Of a stretch of 64,000 nucleotides of DNA, positions 21,035 through 32,316 are shown piece by piece. The stretch covers positions 2,666,001 to 2,730,000 of the forward strand of contig JAKULF010000005.1 in assembly GCA_022661535.1 (NCBI GenBank), read 5' to 3'. Origin of the DNA: Eutypa lata (lineage: Eukaryota; Ascomycota; Sordariomycetes; Xylariales; Diatrypaceae). The translations under genes and the position numbers were made by a program. A model generated the notes under the pieces. That model had not been told where the DNA came from, did not search any database, and saw nothing but the letters and a program-made list of their open reading frames with translations. The stretch's first letter is position 1, and each line of letters starts with the position of its first letter.

Positions 21035-24000
21035 TCACCGTCCCCCACTCCTCCTCGCATCAACCACACTAACACCACCACCACCACCCCTATCATTATT
21101 CTTCTCCACCTGTACATCACTGCCGCCACCGCCCAGATCCCGCTCCACCATCTCGATGGCGTTCAGGCTCGGGAACCGCTTACTGAAGTCCTGGATGTAG
21201 TCCTCCTTCTCCTGGGCCGTCATGTCGAGGACCGGCCGATTCGGAAGCCCGACGCCCACCAGGAGCTCCGTCGTCGAGCCCCGCGGCCCCGGTCCCGACG
21301 ACCGCTGCGGTTGCTGTTTCGGCGGAGATCGCGCCCTGCTGCTGCCTCCTCCCCCGGTCGGTATGCTGTTCAGGTGCGTGGGTTTGGGTGCGGGTTGCGG
21401 CCTCGGCGGGAGCGACGGTCTGGATTCTTGCGGCTGTGGTGTAGTCGCCGCCCCCAACGTTACGCCACCGCTCTGGGAGGGTCGTCCCCGCGATAGGGAG
21501 GAAGACGTCGTGCTAGCTCCGATGGCCTCGACGGAGCTGCTCGCCGACCTAGGAGGCGTTGGTGCGACGCGCCCAGCTCCAGACGCGGCGGGGAGCCTCT
21601 GTGGGAGGTCGGGCAACTGCTTTTCCGTACCCCCCGCCGCCGGTCGTGTGGGCAGCGCCGGCCCCGCAGCCGCGGGAACTTCGGTGAATTTCCCATAGCC
21701 CGAGGCGGTCTTCTGGACGGGGGAGTTCTGGGATTCGTCCAGCAGGTTCTGCACCCTCGTCTGTATGCTGTGGGCGCGGGAGACGCCGCCGATGCTCTTG
21801 GGCAGGGGCGCCGGGTTGGAGGGCAGCGAAGGCAGCGAGTCCCCGGACTCGCGCGCCGCGACCCGTAGCCGGTACTCGGCCGCGGCGGCTTCGACGCGCC
21901 GCTCCTCCTCGGCTAGGCTCTGCGCTTCGAGCTCCCGGCGCATCTCGGGCGTGAGCTCGGGCTCGCCGAAGCCGTGGCCGTCGTCGCTGCGGCCGTCGGT
22001 GGCCTCGGATCCGGCGATGGGGGTCAGGTCGTGGCGGTCGAGTTCTTTAAGCGGAGAGGGCGTTCGCCCCGGGGGAGCAGAGCTGTTGCCCTCGAATCTC
22101 TTGAAAGCGTCGCCAAATTTACCAGCCAGTATGTTCTTCGTCCCCGACAGGGAGCTGAGACTAGAGCGCTTTGAATGCTTGCTGATTTTGTCCTTCTTCT
22201 TCGGGTCGTAGTCTTCCATGGACCGGAGGAAGTCGACGTTGGACTCGATGGCTGTATCTTCCTGGGGCTCCATTCTAGGGGACGGTACTTGTTCGGGGAA
22301 CCGGGTTGAGGGAAGACCTGGTGAACGAAGTGGCCGGGGTGCTGCTTCCCGTTCCCGAAGATATTCCAAGTTTGATTCAAGATATGTACTGGCTGGCCTA
22401 GGACGACCAGAGGTCGATTTTGATAAGGGCTCTAGCACTTCGAGACTTGGCCGACCACCCTCTAGAGATGGTCGAGACGACGAAGTATGTCGAGCATGAT
22501 TAGGGCGTTGCTGAAAGGAGGACAGCCGGGAAGCTGGTGTAGGCCGATTTGAATACCCCGTATCTGTTCGTAGCTGGCCTGTACCGATAGGGTCCTGTTG
22601 CCTTGGCAAACTTGACGAACGGTTTTGATCGGTTGGGGGGAACCGGTGGATCTGCGGGTATTCTGGGGGAGGCGTATTAGTCATCGTCCCGGTGGAAACC
22701 ATCATCGACGGTCTGCTAGGAGGTGTTTGCACAGATTTCGGTGGCGAAGATGCAATAGCTTGAAGTTCGGGGTTACTGGATATAATAGCCGAAGCACGAC
22801 TCATTTCGGATGGTGGTTGTGGAGGCGCGGTGGCTGGTTTGTTGACGGACCCAGGCGGGGGTGAAAGATGCTGCCTCTCTGCTTCACCAACAACCGTTCT
22901 CACCCGATTAAGATCCGTCGACTGTCTTGGCCTTGGCTGTGTTGAGTCAGGTTTAATTTGAGCTCTGGCAAACGCATCGTCTGCGAGATGATCTGTCACT
23001 AATTGGGTGATATCCTTTCTCTCAGGTGGCGACGTTGGGCTATCAAAGTCAAACTTCGTGCCTTGATCGTGTAGTAGGGAGAACTGGTCCAGAGTGGGGA
23101 ACCTGGAAGAGAGCTCATCGGCCCCGGATGGCTTGCCAGGCTTAGAGTCTAGAGCAGCAAAGGGATCACCGTTTGTAACCCTCATTGGAGATGGACTGGG
23201 CTTTGGAGCTTGTGCTGGAGAGCCATGACTAGTGGTGGTTGGCCTGCCTCGTCTCATAGGCACAATATCTGGTATCGCATGAGTCTGTTGTGTTGAAGGC
23301 GGAGAATACACAGCACCAATCCCAGGGGTGCTTTGTCCTTTTTGCTTGGGAGCAGGTGGTCTGTCTCCCCCAGTTGAATCTGTCTGTTTACGACCCGAGT
23401 AGATCTGTAATAACCTCCTTTAGTTTCATGTCCAGGATGGTATGTGCTTTGGTATGTGCTAAACTCACGTCCTTAATGGGCACCTCGCGGCCCTGCATCG
23501 AGCAGCCCTCGCGAAGCGCTTGATAAATATTTGGTCTAGATCGTGGGTCCTCCCGTAACATGGAAGCTTTCGACGGTCAGTAGGATGGCTTCTAGGCTTG
23601 GTCTAGGACTTACCAATTAGTTGTTTTAGTCTATCAGAAAATGCAGGGTAACTTGGGAACCTATAGCTCGCATTCAAAATAGCAAGCTGTCCCTGATCTT
23701 CAAAAGGGGTAGTATAGTAACAAAGCTTGTACAAGAAGACCCCAAGAGCCCAAATATCCGACTTCTCATCTATGGGTAGTTTTCGATATACGTCCACCAT
23801 CTCCGGGCTTCGGTACTGCATCGTGGTATGCTTCTGAATATCCTCATCCAGCAAGCGGCATTCGACTATAGATTGGGCTGCGGGCTTTGGAGGTGCGGCG
23901 GAACCGAAGTCACAAAGTTTGAATATCTTTTTGGAGCCATGTATGGTGATCAGAACGTTCTCGACCTTCAGATCTCGGTGCAATAGTGGTGGTATAAGGT

Positions 24001-24523
24001 AATGCATGCAAGCAACGCCCTCAGAAACGTCGGTAAATATAGTCAAGATCTCGGGCTCGGTCAATCGGTGTTGTAACCGGGTGTTCATGAAGTCGATCAG
24101 GCCTCCCCCATTGCAGTATTCCATCAACAAGAAGACCTCGTACCCCCCGCCCTTCAGCTCGGAGGCGTGCGAGTCCATGTAGGTAACGACTTTCCCAAGA
24201 CCCCTAATTCGCTTCATGCTCTCAACTTCTGTGCGCATCCCACGTAGGGCCTCTTTGTCCGGTACGGCGACTCGTTTGAGTACGGCTTGGTCGGTTCCGT
24301 CGACGGGCTGTGGTAGCTTCACTAGGTATACGTGGGCGAAACCACCCTCGGACAGATACTTCTGTATCACGACTCTGTGGCTACCAACTTGGATTTTGGT
24401 TCCAGGAGAGAAAGTCCCAGCTGGTGCAACTGGAGCTTGGATGTGTGAAGGCATATGGGCGCCGTACGCCGCCGCTGCTGGCTGGCCATATTGCGGAGCT
24501 GCCACATTGCCGTACGCCGCCAT
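21035..24523 (-). CDS. ARK/Prk1-type actin-regulating serine/threonine kinase (3 exons)
   Basis: NAK-family protein kinase related to yeast Ark1/Prk1/Akl1, which phosphorylate endocytic coat proteins and control cortical actin patches. Minus-strand exons 24523-23614, 23566-23469 and 23404-21035 give 1125 aa. Kinase domain ~47-325: glycine loop LSEGGFAHVYLV (57-68), lysine in AVLKRV (K83), catalytic HRDLKVEN (182-189, Asp184), DFG at 205-207, and YRSPEM in the activation segment. Exon 2 encodes SMLREDPRSRPNIYQAL, the end of the domain, which confirms the splice reading. About 780 residues of Ser/Pro-rich disordered tail follow, with polyproline patches suited to SH3 partners and two repeated motifs (ESNLEYLRERE and ESNVDFLRSME), ending in a conserved-looking segment, DFSKRFPSLNAIEMVERDLG. 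The kinase is active-looking: no key residue is missing. Confidence 0.93.
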
Positions 24524-25388
24524 TTTGATGGACTAAGACACGGAACGATGTCGTACTGTTGAGGTTCTCTCGGAAGAAAGCTAAAGGGGATTCGGGTCGA
24601 TTTCACGGCCAATATTTCATGGCATGTTTGATAGGTTTGCGAGGGGATGATCGCGGTATGCGCATTCGTGCGATAGTTGTTGGTGACGGAGACGATGAGT
24701 TACGGATAGCATAGCAAGTTTGGTTAAGGATTCACCGTTTCGGAGCGGCCAACACTACTTAGACAGCTGGCATACCACAGGGGTTGTTTATGGGGGATGG
24801 ATGGATGGAGGGGGCAGCTGGTGCTGGGTAACTAGTCTAACTACTGGTGCTGGTGGGTGCTTGAATGTTGAGTCTTGACTGGGTCACCGCTTAAAATGTG
24901 GGGTCCAGGCTAACTGTCCGCTAACTGAGTTGCGTTCAAATGACTGGACTCGGTGAGCTGGTCACTATTGAATGAATCCAAGCCCCTTTCATCATCATTG
25001 TGGGGAGGGGCATCGGGAAATAAAATATCATTCAGTAAAATTGTTGTTATAATTAAATTTATAGAAACCAACTTGTCTACATCATATTGTATGCAGCCTT
25101 TGTTAGTTAGTTGGGTTCTACTACTTCTAATGTGGCTGTCTTCGTTTACTCATTCATTCATTCATACACACTTGGGGCTGTGCTTAATCCCTCTGTCCAC
25201 TTTGTATGTGGCACTACCTAAATACGTAACTATTCAGGGGCAGGAGGGGGGAAGATCTTCAATAAGGCAGCAAAAGTGAGTAACCCAAAAAATAATCCAT
25301 CCATCAGGAGAAGCACGTGATGCTTTGAACCTTTGGTCGCTCCCCCTTCCAGCTTGGTACCAAGAATATCAACAACAAAAAAGCCGAT
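24524..25388. promoter_or_regulatory. Kinase promoter and 3' flank of the flavocytochrome gene
   Basis: Both neighbours are on the minus strand. 24524 to ~24.9 kb is the likely kinase promoter/5' UTR. The remainder is the 3' flank of the flavocytochrome gene, A+T-rich, with a TTCA/CATT run near 25150. No gene or named site seen. Confidence 0.4.
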
Positions 25389-27020
25389 TTACAATTTTGA
25401 CCAGATTCGGCTCCAACCCGATTGCAGTGGTGGATATTTATCGTGCTTTGGTGGAAGCAGAACTTCGAGCTCCGACGTATTGAGGAAACTCATATCGCCC
25501 CGGACTTCGTTAACGTCCGTCACTCCGCAGAGCCGCATCGCCGTCTCGAGCTCGTCTTGAAGGACTGTGTAGGGTTTAAGTTGGTTAGTATCATGCACAC
25601 TTGAATAGTATACCACGTGACTATGACGGAGTAGACTCACTTTCTGCGCAATGCTCGACCCCATTCCGTCCGTAAGCGATCGCGCACTGGAAGGGTCTTC
25701 CAACGCCGACGCCTTTTGCGCCTAAGCAGAGGGCCTTCAAGATATCGGAACCTCGACGAATGCCGCCGTCGACGAAAACTTCCATTTTCTCGAAAATCTC
25801 CGGGCAATCTCTCCTCATCTCCAGTAAGATCATGACCGTCGAGGGGGCACAATCGAGCGCGCGGCCGCCGTGGTTTGATACGACGATGCCGGCACAGCCC
25901 ATCTGAAGGGCTTTTCTCGCATCCGCTACAGATTGGATGCCTTTGATGACGATGGGAAGTTTCGTGTGCTTCTTGAGCCAAGCTAGGTCGTCCCAGTTGA
26001 ACGAGTTGTCGAGGAAGTTACCGCTATTCCTCGCAACCCCGCCTCCCTTCTTATCTAAGCTAGGCGTCACTCCGGTGTTGTATTGAGGTAGAACTTCGAC
26101 GCTTCGGATACGCTCGTCGGCCTCGCGCTTCGAGATGACCGGTAAGTCCGCCGTGACGAATATGGCCTTAACTTGAGGCAAGCCAGCCAACTTCTTGAGC
26201 AGAGCTTCTGACTTTTCTCTCTGCTTGTCCACGTAAAGCTGGAAAAACCATGGGTTGTCTGGTGCAGACCCTAGGACTTCTTCTACCGAGAGTGACGCTA
26301 CCGTAGACACACAGTGTATGATTCCCGACCCGGCAGCACCTGCTCCGAGGGCTACTTCTCCCTCAGGCCCGGCGAGCTTTGCCATACCCATAGGTGCTAT
26401 CCAAACAGGCATGGAGACCTCCTGGCCTAGTATCTTAGTGCGTAGCTGAGCCTTCGAAACGTTTCTCATAACTCTTGGTCGAAACCAAAGCTTTTGCCAG
26501 TGCAAGGCATTGGCATGTAGCGTCAACAAATCATTAGAAGCACCGGCGATGTAGGCGTTTGCCTTCTTAGACCCGGACTTAGCGAACGCCTCCTCGAAAT
26601 CGTGGAGGTTGATGATTGACGTGAGCGGTGGCTTCTCGTTCTCATCGGGTCCTGCTTCTTTCTCGGCTTTGTGCGCTTTGGTCCAAGTCTCCGTCACGGT
26701 TGATTCGTCAAATTCTCCCTTCTTATCCGAGGCCCCCAACTCATTCTCAATGAGATTCTTGGTGTGGTACTCGTTATAAGTCCTTGAGGCATCTCTACCT
26801 GCCCACGCATATATAACTGTATAATACGAATCAAGTCAGCTAAAACAGAGACTACAATTTTCCAAGTCTACGGATGATCTCCGTGTAGCTTACTATTGGC
26901 ACCACCCGGATGATTTGGTGCAAAGTTGGTTAGGTCATAGACCTTGCCGTTCACGACGACCCAGCAGTCGTCAGGTGAACCATGCTTGCTGATCTCGGAA
27001 ACTGATATTTTCTGGGACAT
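25389..27020 (-). CDS. Flavocytochrome b2-type FMN hydroxy-acid dehydrogenase ending in a PTS1 (SKL)
   Basis: Cytochrome b5 plus FMN-dependent alpha-hydroxy-acid dehydrogenase, the architecture of L-lactate:cytochrome c oxidoreductase (Cyb2). Exons 27020-26894, 26816-25641 and 25564-25389; 492 aa. The b5 domain (residues ~1-75) carries the heme ligands in NHPGG (His37) and EYHTKN (His60). The FMN barrel (~105-470) has WIAPMGMAKL, FFQLYVDKQREKS, FVTADLPV, IVIKGI, catalytic VSNHGGRALD (His358, Arg361) and the phosphate site VDGGIRRGSDILKAL/GVGVGRPF. The start at 27020 leaves no mitochondrial presequence: the b5 domain begins almost at once. The C-terminus reads WSKL-stop (TCA AAA TTG TAA), a canonical peroxisomal PTS1. 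The usual AYYSSG motif reads AYIAGAS, so the second Tyr is absent and substrate may differ from lactate. Peroxisomal location is inferred. Confidence 0.92.
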
Positions 27021-30000
27021 GGTGTTGAAGTAACGGAGTAGGTAGACCTTCAACTGAAAACCAGTACAGCGAGACGACGTATATATATAAGCAATAATAA
27101 ATCTAAGAAACGATCATTACCTTCCAGAATACGCAGCTCAACGTTGTCATCGTAATAAGTAGTCACCTAATTGGATAGCGCTTATTCAATACATCCCCGC
27201 ACAATGCTCCGGCAATAAAGGAATGCCGGCCGGGGACCCCATAACCCCGACATGATAGTCAGACGGATACCGCGGCTAGTCATGCATTAACTACTTGTGA
27301 AATTAGCATTCATCGTTGCCCTCCCTCATTGTCGTTGACGTTTTACGAATTGATTTATAGATCTTTGTCCTAGTCACTTCACCTTAAACTTGTAGAGTCT
27401 CACCAACATTATTCAAGAAAGATAGCATTGGTTTTTTGGTGAGCTATAGGTGAATGTGGCTATCACAAAGACGGTGAAAGATAGTTGCGTAGTGGTGCGG
27501 TGTTGCCCCACCTTTAAGCATGCTGCTATTAAAACGGCATAACTCACCATGTTTACGTGCTCGTCATCTATTAACCCGTGTAGCTTCTTTCACAGTATCG
27601 GGACTGCCTTGGATTCGACAAATAGCTTTGGGGATTCACATCGAGATATTAACTAGTACATTCACCGAGATCACTAAGACCGACCTGTGAATTAGGGAAC
27701 TACCATTTTCACTAAATGTGTCACGGCACCGATGAACCATAGGGTCAAGATAAGTATATTGTTGTTGTACGAAGGAGGAAAGAAGGAAGTCTAGCTAGGT
27801 GGCGCGTAGCGCCACTATATATACAGGAATCCGGTGTGGGCCCGTGCACTCCACTTGGTGCCGTGACAAAATGCATAAAGAAGGAGCTTGGGAACATGAA
27901 CTTGATATACTGACTATGAGGTACGGCTATTTCATGTATCTGGAAGGCCGAAAAACTTCTAGGATAGAAAGTTGGCAGTGGTGCACATTAGGTATTATTC
28001 CCATCTAGTAACTGTTTACTTCCAGGTTACATTTGGTGTTCAAATACAATATCAGTTACACGAGTAAAGGCCATGTAGTTGATTCTATTTTCAATCGTTA
28101 GCAGGTTAAGAGGGAAAGTCTTGGGGTGAACTGGGCCTACATCAAGCGACCATAAATGGTCTCGTATATTGAGTTGCCTGCAGTCCGGGCTAGTAATTAC
28201 TCTCCTGTTTATTCAATGGTCTCTGACCTGAGGACGCAGACTTGGTCATCATTCCTAGACCTACTTAGTACTACACAGACAAATGTTAGGCAATCATTAC
28301 GACTTATGTAATAGTAAAGTAAGATCATGTATTTCCAAGGGTCAATCTGTCATGGTCCTAAGTGGCAGGTGTTCGTTACATAAGATGATGCAAGATGCCT
28401 AGCTCCCGAGCTAACAACGTTACACTTTTGACTTAATGGTATAGCGATATAGTCCTTGATATCCGTCCCGTCACAAAGCCTAAAGATGTCACACGTAGGA
28501 GTCCACTTGAAGCTGTTAAGTACTGGTAATAAGACGAATAATTGTCATAGCAGCAACTTTTTGTATGTTATATTCACCTACTAAAGGGACGAATAATATT
28601 CGCTCTCTAACTTAAAGGAGACATTGTCTCTATAACATAAACGCTGTCATGTATGCTTCCAGATGTCGCGAACGTTTTTCGAAATCCTGATATTCACAGC
28701 GTTTGGAGGTAGGGAGACAACAACTGATTTCCCAGCTGTGGTCTTTTTACATTATTCGGGGCATATACACTTAATCTGGGGGATACATAAGCCTTCAAAA
28801 CGACATGAATCATGCTTGTTCTTATGTGTATATGTGGTGGTTGGAAAGGGGGTGGGTATATAGGGGTTATTAGTTAGTATTAACTGCCATGGTAAGCATA
28901 TCTAAAAGCAGTTTAGTCCTAAGAAAAAACCAGGCCACCATATCTCTGATTAGACGATGTGCTATATAGTTTTAAACTAGTAACATATAATTCTGAGTAT
29001 GCCCGAATGCGCATAAGTAGTGACTCATTAATGTCATAAGATCCATGAAGTATAAGGGATAAGTTCTACTGTTTCTGTAGTGAATAACAAAATTACTTGC
29101 TACAGTTAGTTAAAGCATAGATAAGTAGCTTTGAAGATGGATAGGTACGTAAGGTAGATAGATGTAATAGCTCCGTGGCACCGTCTGTACCACCGGCTAG
29201 TTCGAGGCTTGCAATATTGACTTTCGCTACAGCCTATATGAGCTTTTCAGGACCTTCAACAGAGTCAAAGGCACATGCTGAATTATGTTGCTGTATAAAG
29301 GGCTATATTGGTGATATTGTATTAATGTACTGCATATAGAACGGCGAGATGTTGAGTTGACTATAATAAGCTGCAGTCAAAGATGTAATAGCTTATATTA
29401 TATAGAGATATTTCCTGAGCACAATGGGTAGGGACTGAAGCCGATACTAGCTGTTCTGTAGCCACATTAATTGTTTTCTGTAGAGACAACCATGTAATTA
29501 CACATACTTGTATATGTGATGTTATTACCTTTTGGAAGGGCCTTGACATGTAGATAAGAGGTGCTTCGGCGTCATTGCTAATTACCGAACAACATTTAGT
29601 GTATGGGAATAGTTTGTGCCATGTGGTATATTAACCATGCTGACTATAGCTACGTGACGGATTACCCCAGGAGCTGGAGTCTCATAATATCTAATACTTG
29701 AGCTATTACCTATGATCGTAGCTTGTCGTAACGGCTGCTATTTAAAATGGTCAAGTTGAAATTAACATATGTGAATGATCTTCGTGAGATCCATGATGGA
29801 ATGTGAAGAGTTAGGTGTCATTTTTAGGTGCTTGCATATTAATATGTTGTTCTTGAGTGTAACGCCTTGTTTGTGTAGAAAGTTCTAGTATAAGGTGATG
29901 ACAAGACATGTAATAAGAAACTAGGCGATGTTTCTAGAAAAGGGCATAGAGGATCTAGGGGCAATGTTTTTATACATACCCTCAGGGAAGCTTAATGTAT

Positions 30001-31529
30001 TGTCAGGAATCTACACATGTCGAAAGTATCTGGCTACATATATGGCTACATAAGTCCGACGTCCCGCTGCAAACGCCTGAATGGTGACGCCTGAATAGCT
30101 AGAATATGATTACGACGCGCGTCGGGAGCTAAGCATGTGGTCTTGAATCTTGATGGAAAGGGTTGGGATAAGGTTTTAAGGTTAAGATGTGGAACACGTG
30201 CTATAAGGGCTGACTTAAGGTGCCTAGGTACCTCAGCTACCTGCTGTCTCACTGGGCGGGAGCTTAATTAAAATGAAAGCCTGAATCAGATGGATACATG
30301 TGGTTATGTATGATTGCTGCAGTCCAATATCACAGTCCACTACATTTTCCCGGTAGTGTAAAAAGTGCGCTCTAGCGGTTGGGTTACAGTCAACATGGTG
30401 GCCTCGTTTAGAAGCAGTACATTATTGTAAATACAGGCTGTCATTTTGAGATTTCCCGGTATATTGAGATGGTACCTGGATTGGATAAATTACGTAAAGG
30501 GGGGACGACCTAGGAATACGTAGTACACAGACACGGGCCGGACTTCGACGCAGTAAGCTGTGTAACATTGACTCATCCTACACCGAAGACTATGGGCATA
30601 CAGCAAACCCCCTAAAGACTACATATGTATAACTATCCTTTTGCTGGAGCATTTCGTCATACGTTGTAGACCAATCCACGAGGGATTTTTATACACACGC
30701 ATATGTAGGGTTTAATGAGCGTGGCGGATGCTAGACGCTAGGGTCATTACTATGCATGCAGTATGTAAAAATAGTGAAGACCGAGCAAAAAGCAAATGGA
30801 TGTTGGCATTTTACATGAACTCAAGTGATCCCTTACATACAATGTGCAACGTAACATTAATCCATGTGGTCTCCCGTCCCAGCAGACCCAGACCGAGTCG
30901 AATACATGGTTGTGTAACAGAAGATTCCAATAATTTGAAATGCAATGCCATAAAAAACAGCAGGTGAAGGAATTGTGCTTGCATAGCCCCAGGAGCGCAA
31001 AGGACACAAGGCTTGGCGATTGGTGAGCCACATTGAGTTACGGACGAATTTCCAAAGCTGGCAAGTTGGTCTAAGCGACCTTCACCGATTTCTGCTTAAT
31101 TCGTTTCAACTAGGCAATGGAAACCGGAATGGATATTTGAGTAATGACACTACCGTACTAGAGGCGAGCTGACAGGGGCTGAAGTTATGATCGGCAGATG
31201 ACCCATAGAAACATGGAACTCGGAAAAAGTAACGAAAGTTTCTCATTCACAAAAGATATCACAACTACAAGGAACAAGCCGAACAAAACAGTCTAAAGGT
31301 GAGGCTCAGAATACGAAGAATTCATCACTGGGTTCAACGCGGCATTAAAATCATGATGTTGCAAAACGGACAATGAATAGTAGGTTTATCAAAGGCATTC
31401 AAAGCCCGTATATACAATTATAATTAGGTACATGCATTAGCTACGCCACTTCAAACCGGGCGCCCATGGTCATTACTGGATCGTAGCCTTCCAAACTTCA
31501 GAAGGATTGGCTGAGAAGCTTGAAGGTAT
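27021..31529. other. A+T-rich gene desert 1
   Basis: About 4.5 kb without any supportable gene; open frames are short and lack codon structure. The first ~200 bp (TATATATATAAG at about 27079) are the probable flavocytochrome promoter. The rest is TA-rich with few CpG by eye, a texture expected of old repeats mutated by repeat-induced point mutation, but I found no terminal repeats or transposase motif. A perfect 7-bp-arm inverted repeat sits at 27799-27815. Last few hundred bp are the 3' flank of the GPI-protein gene. Confidence 0.55.
27799..27815. repeat. Short perfect inverted repeat, GTGGCGC-GTA-GCGCCAC
   Basis: Two 7-bp arms with a 3-base loop, G+C-rich within A+T-rich desert. No function assigned. 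Confidence 0.9.
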
Positions 31530-32316
31530 TTACAGGAAGAAAGCGGCAACACCAGCGACGGCGGCAGCGATCATGGAGCCACCAAGGGTAGCAGCACCGC
31601 TGATGGGGATACCCGTGGGGTAAGAAGGAGGGGTGGAGGGAACACCCGTTCCAGTGGGGTACGAGGTACCGGGGACCTTGGTGGTGGTCTCGAGAGACGA
31701 GGTCGGGTAGTCTATAATATGGTTAGATACAAGTTCAGAAACGAAAAGTACGGGATAACTAACAGGTAGGGTAGCTCGTGGGCACCTGGGTGGGAGCGGT
31801 AGGGACCTCGGTGGTAGGGTAACCAGTAGGGGCAGTAGGCGAGGTCTCGATGGAAGAGTAGACGCTCGAGCTGACCTCAGTCTCGCAGCTGGTGGAGCTG
31901 ACGGGAGGGACAACGGTGCTGGGGTACTCGGTAGGAGTCTCCGAAGGAGCGGAGGTGCTCAGCTCAGTCGAAGGGTAGGCCGTGGTGGACGGGACCTCAG
32001 TGGTGGAGTAGCCAGTCGACGAGGGAACCTCGGAAGGAATCTCGGTCGTGGGGTAACCGCCAGTGGTAGAGGGGACCTCGGTGGAGGAGGAAGGAGCCTC
32101 GCTGGTGGCCGTGGTCTCCGGAGGGGGGACAACGGGGTAACCACCGGTAGGAGTAGTCTCGGGCACGGAGGTGCTGTAGACACTGCTGTAGGTGGCGGTG
32201 GACGAAGCGGGGCAGTCAGTCACTTCAGGGGCGCACGAAGTGATCGTGACGAAGTCGGTGCTGTAGACCGTGGAGGCAGCGGCAGCGCCGGCGAAGATGG
32301 CAATGGAGTAACGCAT
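31530..32316 (-). CDS. Ser/Thr/Pro-rich GPI-anchored cell-surface protein (2 exons)
   Basis: Exons 32316-31764 and 31711-31530 (minus), 244 aa; donor ACCT|GTTAGT joins to ACTACCCG after a CTAAC...TATAG acceptor. Residues ~1-15 (MRYSIAIFAGAAAAS) form a signal peptide. The body is almost entirely Ser, Thr, Pro, Tyr and Val, with loose repeats of the type GYPTTEVPS and TYSS, expected to be heavily O-mannosylated. Two cysteines near the N-terminus (SCAPEVTDC) and one mid-protein (TSCETEVSS). The C-terminus ISGAATLGGSMIAAAVAGVAAFFL fits a GPI signal: small-residue omega site around Ser/Gly followed by a hydrophobic tail ending at the stop. Likely a structural wall or adhesin-like protein; no enzymatic domain. 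Isolated between two gene deserts. Confidence 0.85.

Noticed and set aside
21035..21700. Long plus-strand open frames opposite the kinase tail (e.g. 21222-21698)
   Set aside because: They mirror the G+C-rich codons of the minus-strand kinase tail, which has a continuous frame and conserved kinase motifs; no independent start or domain.
28534..28600. Possible fifth copy of the 83-bp element (GAATAAT followed by TATATTC at the same 33-base offset)
   Set aside because: The right arm is not at the expected spacing and the outer GAATYY is absent; two short A+T-rich matches can arise by chance here.
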